This document shows, in pieces, positions 56,902 to 64,000 of a stretch of 64,000 bases of DNA; positions within the stretch are counted from its first letter, which is position 1, and each line of letters begins with the position of its first letter. The stretch is from Acidimicrobiia bacterium (GTDB taxonomy: Bacteria; Actinomycetota; Acidimicrobiia; Acidimicrobiales; Poriferisodalaceae), in assembly GCA_022820925.1 (NCBI GenBank), contig JAJEEO010000003.1, positions 124,001 through 188,000 of the forward strand, in the 5' to 3' direction. The position numbers and the translations under genes were made by a program. The notes under the pieces were generated by a model that ran no database searches, was not told the DNA's origin, and was given only the letters and a program-made list of their open reading frames with translations.

Positions 56902-57969
56902 TCAGCAGTCCGGATCCGCTGCGCCGAGGCGGCGCAGGTGGCCTGAGCGGATGTCGGCGGTCTGGCCCTGGACGAGCAGGAACAGCGCCTCCCGGGCGAG
57001 ACGCTGCCCGTGATGGGCGAGCGTGATGGCGCGGCCGCCGACCGATGAGACGAGCGCGCTGGTGGCCCGGATGCCCACGTGACCGACCTGCGCACGGCGT
57101 TCGGGCATCTCGTCGACCTCGGCCGCGTAGAGCGCGCTGCGAGCCGCGTCCAGCTCGGCATCCAGTGCCGAGGGCCCGAGCAGCCTGAGTGCGCGGGATG
57201 CCACGCCCAGCATGAGGGCACCGTTGGTTCGGAGACCCAGGCGGTAGAACGACAGCCAGTCGTCGTAGTCGATCACCTCCACCACCTCGTCATCGCCGAC
57301 GGCGTGCCCGTCGAAGTGCAACTCCACCGTTACCGACGAGTCCACCGCGGCAAGCCGCAGCCGGCGGGACCTCAGCGAGGGCGCCTCGGCGGCCGGGATG
57401 ACCATCCACACGAGCCGGTCCGCCTCGTGCGCGGCAACCAGCACTGCGTCGATGTGACCCCACCCGGTGACGAACGGCGCGACGCCACGCAGCACCCAGC
57501 CGCCGCCGGAACGCTCGGCGAACAGGCACGGCTCGGGACGCAACACATGTGCGAACGCCACCCCGCTGCGCCGCTCGCCGGTGGCCAGCGCCTGAGCCCA
57601 GCGCTCATGCAGCGGCGAACCGGCCGGCATCCGCGCGGCGTTCGCCGAGCCGCCCCCGTGCTGCGCCCACACGAACGCCGTCGTGAGGCAGCCGCCCGCC
57701 AGCGCTTCGAGAATCGGGAGCCGCTCAAGCTCGTCGAAGCCGCAGCCGCCCACCTCGGTCGGCGTCCACAGCCCATACAAACCGGCGTCACGGAACAGGT
57801 CCAGATTGCGCTCGGGAACCTCGCCCGCTTCATCCACGTCCAGGGCCCGCTCGAACAGCACGCCATCCGCGAGCTGCTGCGCGTCGAGCTGCAGCGCGAT
57901 GGGATCGGGCGGGGGACCGGGGCTCACGGCGGTCAAGGATGCACGCGCGGCGACGCCGCCGCGCTCCAT
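56902..57969 (-). CDS. Acyl-CoA-dehydrogenase-like flavoprotein, divergent
   Basis: 355 residues, shorter than usual. The N-terminal half is recognisable: FRDAGLYGLWTPTEVGGCGFDELERLPILEAL near 71-100 and TTAFVWAQHGGG. The C-terminal helical part with RLGLRTNGALMLGVASRALRLLG is weak, and no Y-E-G-T catalytic motif is seen. The enzyme may be an FMN/FAD oxygenase or a non-catalytic relative. ATG at 57969 is used because it follows the MaoC stop by five bases. It is the last gene of the nitrile-hydratase/UGSC operon. Confidence 0.75.
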   Translation of the reverse strand: MERGGVAARASLTAVSPGPPPDPIALQLDAQQLADGVLFERALDVDEAGEVPERNLDLFRDAGLYGLWTPTEVGGCGFDELERLPILEALAGGCLTTAFVWAQHGGGSANAARMPAGSPLHERWAQALATGERRSGVAFAHVLRPEPCLFAERSGGGWVLRGVAPFVTGWGHIDAVLVAAHEADRLVWMVIPAAEAPSLRSRRLRLAAVDSSVTVELHFDGHAVGDDEVVEVIDYDDWLSFYRLGLRTNGALMLGVASRALRLLGPSALDAELDAARSALYAAEVDEMPERRAQVGHVGIRATSALVSSVGGRAITLAHHGQRLAREALFLLVQGQTADIRSGHLRRLGAADPDC

Positions 57970-57974
57970 GGTGT

Positions 57975-58469
57975 TCAGGCGCCGGTCTCGGCTTCCGCCG
58001 GCTGGCGCCACATGAGGGCGTTGCGGCGCATGATGGCGACCAGCGTGTCGTCCTGGTTGTAGGCGCGGTGCTCGAACAGGATGATGCCCTGGTCGGGCTT
58101 GCTCTTGGATCCGCGGGCCGACACCACCTCGCTCTCGACACGCAGCGTGTCGCCGTGGAAGACAGGCGCAGGGAAGTCCATCCGCTCGAAGCCGAGGTTC
58201 GCCACGGTGGTGCCGTGGGTGGTCTCGTGAACCGAGATGCCGACCACGACCGCGGCTGTGAACATCGAATTCACGAGCGGCTTGCCGAACTGGGTCTCAG
58301 TGCGGGCGTATTCGAAGTCGAGGTGCAGGGCCGCGGGGTTCATCGTCATGGTGGTGAACATGACGTTGTCGGCCTCGGTGATCGTGCGGCGCAACCGGTG
58401 GTGAATCACCAGTCCCGGCGTCAGCTCCTCGAACCACCGTCCGCCGTGCGGGCGGGGCGCATCGCTCAT
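57975..58469 (-). CDS. MaoC-family dehydratase (hot-dog fold)
   Basis: 164 residues. [29 protein letters not shown] near 9-37 and [27 protein letters not shown] are the hot-dog helix and hydratase-like D-x4-H pattern of MaoC dehydratases; [15 protein letters not shown] and the [11 protein letters not shown] strand follow. It probably adds or removes water at a 2-enoyl-CoA, or acts as a mesaconyl/itaconyl-CoA hydratase-like enzyme. GGAGGAGCTGCCTG precedes ATG at 58469, and the ATG shares one base with the upstream stop (TGATG), so translation is coupled. Confidence 0.88.
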   Translation of the reverse strand: MSDAPRPHGGRWFEELTPGLVIHHRLRRTITEADNVMFTTMTMNPAALHLDFEYARTETQFGKPLVNSMFTAAVVVGISVHETTHGTTVANLGFERMDFPAPVFHGDTLRVESEVVSARGSKSKPDQGIILFEHRAYNQDDTLVAIMRRNALMWRQPAEAETGA

Positions 58470-59659
58470 CAGGCAGCTCCTCCTGCAACTTCGGCAGTGT
58501 CTGATTGGCCGACACCGAGAGTGTCGGCCGTGTCTGATTGGCCGAGCCCAAGGGCCTCGGCGGTGTCTGATCGGCCGATGCCGAGAGCATCGGCCCAGGG
58601 CACCTCGCACGCTTGGTCGAGATCGATCTCGGCGTGGACGACCGAGTTCTGGTGTGGGCCGGCGCACCACGACGGCATCACCATCGTGTACAGACCCGAG
58701 CCGCCCGCCTGGAATACCACGATCCTGCTGGGGTCTTTCAGGATCGGGACCAGCTCATCGGGTGGGCCATCCCGATCGAGGTAGAAGGCCGACCCGACAT
58801 GGGCGAGCGTGGCTGCCGTGTTGGTGGCACGCGCAGCCAGCTCGGCCTGAATGTCCTCGCGGGTCAGCCCCGCGCGCGCCAGCACCGTCGCGTGATCGGG
58901 GTTCATGATCACGGTGACAGCACCGTGCCGCAGGTGCGCGTTGTTGCTGCCCGGGTTGGCCATGACGGCTGCGATCACGTTCAGCAGGCGACTGGCCGAT
59001 TCGGGATCGTCGGCATCGCCGGTGAAGATCGTCGAGTGCGGCGCCTCGGCGCCGACGACCACCACGGCGCTGTCATCTTCGGCGTAGCCGTAGGAAGTGT
59101 GCAGCGGCGGAAACGGGCTGCTGTCGGTGTCCTCGGCGAGGCAGTAGGTGAACTTGCCGGGATGGCCGTGCAGCGCCATGTCGGACACGCCGGGCCGGGC
59201 ACCGCCGATGTTCATCATCGCCAGCCGCAGCGCCCGCCCGATCGAAGCGTTGGCACGATGGCCGGGCCCCAGCGCCCCGAATCCCGACGCCACTTCGCCG
59301 CACTGGTGCCGAGCCGGCCCGCACACCACGATGAGCGGCGCGGTGCAGTGGGTGGTGCTCTGCATCTCGGTGAGGTCGAACTCGGGCTGGCACACGGCCC
59401 GCACGGCGGCCACGACGACGGGAATGTGATCCGGAAGGCAGCCGGCCATCACCGCGGCCGTCGCGACCTTTTCCACGCTCGCCACGCCGTGCGCGGGTCC
59501 CATGACGCCCAGTTCGAGGTCGGGGTCGAGGCCAGCGGCGAGCGCCATCATGGCCACTCGTTCCGGGGTGGGAATGACGACCGGCAGACCGTCGGTGAGC
59601 CCGAGAGCGTGGAGTTGCTCGAGCGCGTCGGCCTCGCTGCGGGCCTCCAGCAGTGTCAC
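58469..59659 (-). CDS. Uncharacterised protein, partner of the UGSC selenoprotein
   Basis: 396 residues, no characterised family recognised. The N-terminus [15 protein letters not shown] (about 20-35) is distinctive. Conserved-looking Cys/His segments are [23 protein letters not shown] near 98-121, [16 protein letters not shown] near 170 and [20 protein letters not shown] near 328-347, which could bind metal or take part in thiol/selenol exchange. The last 40 residues are three repeats of roughly LGxGxSDTAxx. It starts seven bases after the UGSC gene and overlaps MaoC by one base, so the three are surely one transcript. No signal peptide is seen. Confidence 0.75.
   Translation of the reverse strand: MTLLEARSEADALEQLHALGLTDGLPVVIPTPERVAMMALAAGLDPDLELGVMGPAHGVASVEKVATAAVMAGCLPDHIPVVVAAVRAVCQPEFDLTEMQSTTHCTAPLIVVCGPARHQCGEVASGFGALGPGHRANASIGRALRLAMMNIGGARPGVSDMALHGHPGKFTYCLAEDTDSSPFPPLHTSYGYAEDDSAVVVVGAEAPHSTIFTGDADDPESASRLLNVIAAVMANPGSNNAHLRHGAVTVIMNPDHATVLARAGLTREDIQAELAARATNTAATLAHVGSAFYLDRDGPPDELVPILKDPSRIVVFQAGGSGLYTMVMPSWCAGPHQNSVVHAEIDLDQACEVPWADALGIGRSDTAEALGLGQSDTADTLGVGQSDTAEVAGGAA
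58491..58594 (-). repeat. 33-bp tandem repeat, three copies, each with a hairpin
   Basis: Units start at 58491, 58524 and 58557 with a constant 22-base part (TCGGC, one variable base, GTGTCTGAT, one T/C, GGCCGA) and an 11-base variable part. The variable part plus flanks pair into GCCGACAC/GTGTCGGC in unit 1 and GCCGATGC/GCATCGGC in unit 3. Unit 2 pairs with one mismatch. The arms differ but pairing is kept. The repeat ends 22 bases before the MaoC start and encodes the C-terminus of the upstream protein. Confidence 0.92.
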
Positions 59660-59666
59660 GACTGGT

Positions 59667-60206
59667 TCAGTTGGAATCGGCGCCGGTCAGGATCGAGATG
59701 ATCTGCGGCGCGATGTCGGCGGCCACCTTGGCCATGTTGTCCTCGCCGCTGCCCGCCACCGGATGGGGAAGGCGGACGCGGGGGACCGTCGGCATGCCGG
59801 TGGCGTTGGCCACGAAGTCGCCCTGGGGCCAGAACGCATCGGTGACGAGCGCGATGGACGGGATGCCCGCTCGGGCGGTGGTGATGCTGTCACGCACGGT
59901 GCCAGATGTGCAGCTGCCTCAATGGCCGTACGCGGCGATCACCGCGCCGCATTCGGAGCTGATGTCGTCGAGCATGCCTTTGCCGACCACTGACGACGCG
60001 TCGCCCTTGTCGTAGCGGTTGAACGACGCTGATGGCAGCCGCTCGGCCAGTGCCTTCTCGACGTGGTCGAGGAAGCGGACGCTGTCGGGGAAGCCATTGG
60101 CAACCAGGCCGATCGTGATCGGCTGATCGAGTGGTGTGCTGAGCGTGTAGGGCTCGGGCGCAGTCTTGGCCTCGCCTCGCGGATCGTGGAAGGTGAGGGT
60201 GCTCAT
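59667..60206 (-). CDS. UGSC-family selenoprotein (in-frame TGA read as selenocysteine)
   Basis: A 179-residue frame if TGA at 59919-59921 is selenocysteine 96. The site reads AAYGH-U-G-S-C-TSGTVRD, exactly the U-G-S-C motif for which the family is named. Before it, ITIGLVANGFPDSVRFLDHVEKAL, and after it, RAGIPSIALVTDAFWPQG, give a Rossmann-like alternation typical of the family. A SECIS-like hairpin follows the TGA. ATG at 60206 gives MSTLTFHDPRG. The protein probably forms a selenenylsulfide between Sec96 and Cys99 in a redox or ligand-transfer step. It is in operon with nitrile hydratase genes upstream and an uncharacterised partner downstream. Confidence 0.88.
59887..59905 (-). promoter_or_regulatory. 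Bacterial SECIS-like hairpin after the UGSC TGA
   Basis: On the minus strand CUG-G-CAC, loop CGUGC, GUG-A-CAG: six pairs with one G-A mismatch, covering bases 14-32 after the TGA. The apical G-U is at bases 22-23. The same offset, within one base, is seen in the GrdB-like gene. Confidence 0.6.
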
Positions 60207-60276
60207 GGGTCCAGTCTGACACCCGCGCTGCAGCCGCGCGTGCTGTGCGGCGTCGCTGGCTCGCCGAGCCCTCGGC

Positions 60277-60654
60277 TCAGTGATCGTGACCAGCGGGTCG
60301 GGAGGCGTACATGGCGGCCCGATCCGCAACTGCATCGCCGCTCAGCAGCCCGCGCTCGCCAACGGCGTGCTCGAGCGCTGTCAGCCAGCACCGGTAGTAC
60401 TCCCACGGTTCAGCCGCGTCGCCGCTGGCCGAGGTCGTCTCCCATCCGGATATGGCCTCGATGAGGTGCTCGCGAAACTCGTCCCAGGTGAAGTGGCCGC
60501 TGCCGACGAGGTCAGCCGCCAGCCCGAACGCACGTGCCTGCCACGGTTCAGAGAAGACGAGCTCGCCGTTGTCTCGTGGCGGGGCGGCCGGAGTGCCCTC
60601 CAGCAGGTCGATGCTCACCGGCGGCGCCTCAGTGGCCGCCGGGATCGGCCGCAT
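60277..60654 (-). CDS. Nitrile hydratase accessory (activator) protein
   Basis: 125 residues. NGELVFSEPWQARAFGLAADLVGSGHFTWDEFREHLIEAI and YYRCWLTALEHAV are the accessory-protein pattern related to the N-terminal part of the beta subunit. In known systems this protein helps insert cobalt or iron and exchange the alpha subunit. ATG at 60654 overlaps nthA by 26 bases; GTG at 60618 is an alternative. The following UGSC gene begins after a 70-base gap. Confidence 0.87.
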   Translation of the reverse strand: MRPIPAATEAPPVSIDLLEGTPAAPPRDNGELVFSEPWQARAFGLAADLVGSGHFTWDEFREHLIEAISGWETTSASGDAAEPWEYYRCWLTALEHAVGERGLLSGDAVADRAAMYASRPAGHDH

Positions 60655-61252
60655 GCGCCACGCCGATCATCGAGTCGCGCGTCACCAGTTCGGCCAAGCG
60701 TTCGGCGGGCCATCCCTCGGTGCCCGCAGGACGTTCGGGCAGCACCAGGAATCTGGTCTCAGAGCTGGAATCCCAGATGCGCACCTCGGTGCTCGGGTCG
60801 AGTTCGAGGCCCATCTCGGCCAGCACGGCCCGGGGCTCGCGCACCACGCGGGCCCGGTACTCGGGGCTTTTGTACCAGTTCGGCGGCAAGCCCAGCAGCG
60901 CCCACGGGTAGCACGAGCACAGTGTGCAGACGACCACATTGTGGACGCCGGGCTCATTGGCCTTCACCTCGATGTGCTCGATCTCTGCACCCCGGATGTC
61001 CATGTCGGCTACGACGGCGTCTGCGTCGGTCAGCAGCCGCTGTCGCAAGCCGGCATCAGCCCACGCCTCTGCTACCAGCCGCGCCCCGATCATCGGGCCG
61101 ATGTCGTGCTCGAAACGCCGGATCGTGGCGTCGATCCGCTCGGGATCGGCCAGGCCTCGCTCGACCAGCAGGTCTTCGAGCGCTTCGACGCGGACCTCCG
61201 GCGATGACGCGTCGTGGTGTTCGTGATGGCCGTGCCCGTGCTCGTCGTGCAT
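60629..61252 (-). CDS. nthA: Nitrile hydratase alpha subunit, cobalt type
   Basis: 207 residues. The metal-binding loop VVVCTLCSCYPWALLGLPPNWYKS has Cys109-Thr-Leu-Cys112-Ser-Cys114; the Thr variant is usual for cobalt enzymes, and Cys112/Cys114 would be oxidised to sulfinate/sulfenate. RVVREPRAVLAEMGL follows as in the family. The N-terminus MHDEHGHGHHEHHD is unusually His-rich and could hold or sense metal. With the beta subunit it hydrates a nitrile (or thiocyanate-like substrate) to an amide. Confidence 0.94.
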   Translation of the reverse strand: MHDEHGHGHHEHHDASSPEVRVEALEDLLVERGLADPERIDATIRRFEHDIGPMIGARLVAEAWADAGLRQRLLTDADAVVADMDIRGAEIEHIEVKANEPGVHNVVVCTLCSCYPWALLGLPPNWYKSPEYRARVVREPRAVLAEMGLELDPSTEVRIWDSSSETRFLVLPERPAGTEGWPAERLAELVTRDSMIGVAHAADPGGH

Positions 61253-61285
61253 CCGTTCCTCCGTGATCAGCCTGTTGCCATCGCG

Positions 61286-62026
61286 TTAGTCGCTCTCGGC
61301 TGCGGTCAAGTAGCACTCGTACAGGTCGACGTAGACCGTTGCATTGGGCTCGGCGTCGTCGCCCCACAGCGTTCGGGCGTCGTAGCCCACGCAGTACACG
61401 TGCTGGGGCCGTTCGCCCCTGTTGTGCGCGGTGCTGTCGGGCAGCACTTCGGCCGGATGCAGTTTGGCGACCGTGCCCGGCTTGTCCATCACGTAGCCCG
61501 GCAGCCGTGTGTGGCCGGGTTGGGTCGGCGTCGGGGCAACCACGCGGTCGCCGGCTCTGAACCGGGGCGGCTCAGCGAGATCCCGCCGCACCGTCCGGCG
61601 TTGGGGCACCGGCACCGGGCGATCGGGGGGCAGCATCGAAGGGACGCGGTCCGCTACCGGGGCAACCCGCCGCTCGGGTGACATGCGCCTGACTTCGCTG
61701 GGGATCGGACCAGTGCGCGCCTCCAGTCGTGCGCTGTAGTCGACCGGGTCGAAGACCTCGTATTCCGCAAGCAGCACCTCGAAGCCCGCCAGCCAGCGAC
61801 CGAAATAGCCGTTGTCGAAGTAGTCGTCGGGGTGCAGGCGCTCCAGCGCATAGCGGAACTCGCCTGGCCTCCGGGCCGTCGCCGACGTGACCGCGCCGAG
61901 CAGGCCGAAGACTCGCCGTTCCCAGTCGGCGTGGAACGGTGGCTCGTCCGGTTCGTATGGAATACGGCCCCAGCCGCCCGCGCCGCCCAGGTCGTGGACG
62001 CCGCGCTTGTGAGGATCGGACTGCAT
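61286..62026 (-). CDS. nthB: Nitrile hydratase beta subunit
   Basis: 246 residues from ATG at 62026 (62038 possible). GVHDLGGAGGWGRI near the N-terminus and WERRVFGLLGAV with ERLHPDDYFDNGYFGRWLAGFEVLL match the N-terminal half. The C-terminal SH3-like barrel has FRAGDRVV, GHTRLPGYVMDKPGTVAKLHP and VYCVGYDARTLWGDDAEPNATVYVDLYECYL. The subunit completes the active site and shields the metal loop of alpha. It is the first gene of the operon, divergent from the HAD gene. Confidence 0.94.
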   Translation of the reverse strand: MQSDPHKRGVHDLGGAGGWGRIPYEPDEPPFHADWERRVFGLLGAVTSATARRPGEFRYALERLHPDDYFDNGYFGRWLAGFEVLLAEYEVFDPVDYSARLEARTGPIPSEVRRMSPERRVAPVADRVPSMLPPDRPVPVPQRRTVRRDLAEPPRFRAGDRVVAPTPTQPGHTRLPGYVMDKPGTVAKLHPAEVLPDSTAHNRGERPQHVYCVGYDARTLWGDDAEPNATVYVDLYECYLTAAESD

Positions 62027-62110
62027 CGGGCCCAGCATGGCACTTGCGGCGATGATCGCCGCAGTTTGGCGCCGTGCCGGAATCACCGGAGCCTGCAGCG
62101 GCCAGGTTGT

Positions 62111-62116
62111 TAGGTT
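62111..62116 (+). promoter_or_regulatory. Putative -10 box (TAGGTT), leaderless start
   Basis: TAGGTT, six bases (GCTGCA), GTG at 62123. Supports GTG as the start of the HAD gene. No ribosome site is seen. Confidence 0.4.
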
Positions 62117-62122
62117 GCTGCA

Positions 62123-62773
62123 GTGCCTGCGTTCGTGCTTGCAGTGGACCTCGACGGTGTGTGTGGCATGCACACCGAGGCGTTCCGTCGCGTGGTGGCG
62201 GCCGAGCGCGGAGTTCCGGAAGAATCGCTGCCGCTCGTGCGTGGCTGGAATTTCAGCGAGTGGGGTCTCGCCGACGGCGAGTTCGAAGAGCTCCATCGCA
62301 TCGCCGTCATCGACTACCGCATGTTCCGTGAGATGAAGCCGATGGAGGGGTGCTCCGAGGCGCTGTGGAGGCTGTCTGACGCAGGCGTGTGGATTCGGAT
62401 CGTCACCCACCGCCTGTATGTGAGCTGGGGCCACCGCGTGACGGTGAGCGACACGGTTGAGTGGCTCGACCGCGAGCGCATTCCCTATCGCGACATCTGC
62501 TTCGTGGCCGACAAGGCGATGGTGAACGCGGATGCCTACATCGAAGACGCTCCGCACAACGTGATCGACATCCGTGCCGCAGGCGGGTACGCGATCACCT
62601 TCGACCAGCCCTACAACTCCCAGGTGAAAGGACCAAGGGCCCACGACTGGGCCGAAGCCGAAGAGATGGTGGTGGAGCTGCTGGCCAAGCACAGCGGCTA
62701 CGTCTCGCGCCCGCTGCCGGGCATGGACGCCGGCTCCGATCGCCTGGAGCTGCGAACCCGGGACACTGCGTGA
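62123..62773 (+). CDS. HAD-superfamily hydrolase (5'-nucleotidase-like)
   Basis: 216 residues. Motif I is VDLDGVCGMH (nucleophile Asp followed by the acid Asp), motif II RIVTHRL, motif III a Lys in CFVADKAMV and motif IV YIEDAPHNVID. It removes a phosphate from a small molecule, perhaps a nucleotide or sugar phosphate. Its TGA overlaps the GTG of the Nudix gene by four bases, so the two are translated together. Confidence 0.88.
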   Translation: MPAFVLAVDLDGVCGMHTEAFRRVVAAERGVPEESLPLVRGWNFSEWGLADGEFEELHRIAVIDYRMFREMKPMEGCSEALWRLSDAGVWIRIVTHRLYVSWGHRVTVSDTVEWLDRERIPYRDICFVADKAMVNADAYIEDAPHNVIDIRAAGGYAITFDQPYNSQVKGPRAHDWAEAEEMVVELLAKHSGYVSRPLPGMDAGSDRLELRTRDTA

Positions 62774-63591
62774 ACGATCCAGCTCTGCCGGCACCGCCGG
62801 CACCGATCGACGCGGCGACGGTCGTCGTGCTGCGCGATGCCGAGCCCGCCGCTGCGCCAGGCCACGGCTTCGATCCGGCGGCAAGCGACGCGGGCGCGCA
62901 CATCGAGGTGCTCATGCTGCGGCGCAACTCGCGGGGCTTCTTCGGCGGCATGTGGGTGTTCCCCGGCGGTCGGGTGGATCCGCCCGACCGGGAGGTTCCC
63001 GGCGACATGGTGGCCGAGTGCGATCCCCGCATCGCTGCCGGTCCCCAAGGCCCATTCGCTGCCGATCGACGCGGGTATCGCACTGCTGCGGTCCGCGAGG
63101 CCTCCGAGGAAGCCGGCATCGACCTGGCACCGGCCGAGCTCGTGCACTTCGCCCACTGGGTGCCGCCGCCGATCCGGCCCAAGCGATTCTCGACCCACTT
63201 CTTCGTGTGCGAGGCACCGGACGGGCTGGGCGCCATACGCGTCGACGGCAGCGAGATCCTGGACTACGCCTGGGTCTCGCCCGCAGCGGCGCTGGCCCGC
63301 CGAGCCGCCGGCGAGATCGAGTTCGTCACGCCCACGTTCGTGACGCTCACCTGGCTGTCAGGCTTCACCCGCGCTGCCGACGTGCTGGCGTCAGTGGACG
63401 GGCACACCTGCTACCACACCGAGATCATCCTGGCGCCCGAGTCGGATCCCGGCCACGTCGCCGTGTATGTCGGCGATGCGGCCTTTCCTGACGGCGACCT
63501 CGACGCCCCCGGCCCGCGCCGGCGCTGCGTCATGGTCCGCTCCGGCTGGCGCTGGGAGGAACACGAGGGCACCGCCGCCGCGGTGGCTTAG
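62770..63591 (+). CDS. Nudix hydrolase (NUDT19-like)
   Basis: 273 residues. RRNSRGFFGGMWVFPGGRVD near 48-67 and the Nudix helix AAVREASEEAGIDL near 103-116 (R-E-x2-E-E) are clear. About 30 residues are inserted between the GG and REx2EE halves, as in NUDT19-type coenzyme A/nucleoside diphosphate hydrolases. HWVPPPIRPKRFSTHFFV follows and is typical of the same subgroup. GTG at 62770 overlaps the HAD stop. Likely substrate is a CoA derivative or nucleotide; not proven. Confidence 0.9.
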   Translation: MNDPALPAPPAPIDAATVVVLRDAEPAAAPGHGFDPAASDAGAHIEVLMLRRNSRGFFGGMWVFPGGRVDPPDREVPGDMVAECDPRIAAGPQGPFAADRRGYRTAAVREASEEAGIDLAPAELVHFAHWVPPPIRPKRFSTHFFVCEAPDGLGAIRVDGSEILDYAWVSPAAALARRAAGEIEFVTPTFVTLTWLSGFTRAADVLASVDGHTCYHTEIILAPESDPGHVAVYVGDAAFPDGDLDAPGPRRRCVMVRSGWRWEEHEGTAAAVA

Positions 63592-64000
63592 GCCGTACGC
63601 AGCCCGCGCACTCGCGGTACGAGGCGCTCGATCTGATGCTCCTGGGGCGGGCCGTCGGGGCCGCCACCGGGTCGGGCAGCGCGGAAGTCGACGGCTGCCT
63701 GGGCGGGCTCGGCGCCGAACGCGACCATCGTCAGAATGCCGATCACCGACGTGCGCGCCATGCCCGCCCCGCAGTGCACGAGCACGCCGTCGCCGCTGTC
63801 GAGAGAGCCGACGACCTCGCCCACCATGTCGAGCACCGCATCGTCGGCCGTGACACCGCCGTCAGGCGTAGGCAGCCACAGGGCACGCGGGCTGTCGGTG
63901 TCGCTCCCATGGGCGTTGAGCCACTCGCCGTACGCGGGGTAGCGCAGCTCGACCTCGCGATCGGTCAGCATGCATGCCAGCGTCGATGCCCCGACGCGGT
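63588..64000 (-). CDS. Tyrosine/dual-specificity phosphatase-like protein, 5' end outside window
   Basis: The frame stays open to the right edge, so the N-terminus is missing; ATG at 63971 is internal-looking because homology-like sequence (GASTLACMLTDREVELRYP) precedes it. The P-loop VHCGAGMARTSVIGI contains the CX5R signature with nucleophile Cys and Arg. A conserved Asp could be supplied by the LPTPDGGV loop upstream. It dephosphorylates a protein or small phosphoester. Its stop overlaps the convergent Nudix stop. Confidence 0.85.
   Translation of the reverse strand, partial: RVGASTLACMLTDREVELRYPAYGEWLNAHGSDTDSPRALWLPTPDGGVTADDAVLDMVGEVVGSLDSGDGVLVHCGAGMARTSVIGILTMVAFGAEPAQAAVDFRAARPGGGPDGPPQEHQIERLVPRVRGLRTA

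Noticed and set aside
59919..60206. Reading the UGSC gene as a short 95-residue protein plus a separate downstream frame
   Set aside because: The downstream part begins with G-S-C in the same frame and has no ribosome site or suitable start of its own; the motif is the family signature.

Overview
The window is high-GC (about two thirds G+C) and gene-dense, with many GTG/TTG starts, 4-base stop/start overlaps and apparently leaderless promoters. Gene content (DUF3556 and SCO6745-family proteins, group II truncated haemoglobin, DUF3516 helicase, many CoA-dependent enzymes and dehydrogenases) points to an actinobacterium. The mix of lipoprotein transporters, betaine/amine enzymes and selenoproteins suggests a marine or host-associated Acidimicrobiia-like lineage; that taxonomic guess is inference. 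No tRNA, rRNA, CRISPR array, insertion sequence or prophage was recognised. No gene-free stretch exceeds 300 bases; the longest is 23279-23522.

Layout. 1-6131: a cut-off serine-hydrolase lipoprotein, then an AMP-forming acyl-CoA synthetase, a trimmed amidohydrolase, a class III CoA-transferase and a DUF1015 protein on the + strand. 6145-8647: cobU-cobT-cobS, the late steps of cobalamin assembly, with a 29-bp tandem repeat inserted between cobT and cobS. 8960-17370: a branched-chain-amino-acid-type ABC transporter (lipoprotein, a LivH-LivM-LivG fusion, a LivF-like ATPase) followed by a DUF3556 membrane protein and an FAD oxidoreductase. 17417-23278: an amidohydrolase, SDR, CoA-transferase, acyl-CoA dehydrogenase and LysR regulator. 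23523-27580: a dimethylglycine-dehydrogenase-like flavoprotein and a Rieske oxygenase, probably for glycine betaine or a similar methylamine. 27647-37942: pyruvate carboxylase, an aminotransferase, small-domain proteins, a truncated haemoglobin, a GrdB-like selenoprotein, an alpha/beta hydrolase and a cold-shock protein. 38012-42905: a BMP-type (nucleoside-like) ABC transporter. 43077-49529: a flavoprotein, a copper amine oxidase and a convergent pair that probably makes and breaks glucosylglycerate. 49740-56772: guaB, a helicase, a 2-hydroxyacid dehydrogenase, a P450 and an SMP-30 protein. 56902-62026 (- strand): a seven-gene operon with nitrile hydratase beta and alpha subunits, its accessory protein, a UGSC selenoprotein, an uncharacterised partner, a MaoC dehydratase and an acyl-CoA-dehydrogenase-like protein. 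62123-64000: HAD, Nudix and tyrosine-phosphatase genes.

The most notable result is two genes read through in-frame TGA codons. At 35889-35891 the codon sits in a U-P-V-C motif of a GrdB-like protein. At 59919-59921 (minus strand) it gives U-G-S-C. Both TGAs are followed by a short hairpin whose apical loop carries G-U about 22-24 nt downstream, the geometry of a bacterial SECIS. Ordinary gene calling splits both genes. The second lies inside the nitrile-hydratase operon, and that assembly is the best candidate for an undescribed system here.

A second theme is short tandem or direct repeats placed at gene boundaries or inside coding regions (13, 21, 29, 30 and 33 bp units). Several of them repeat translation-initiation elements or carry hairpins.
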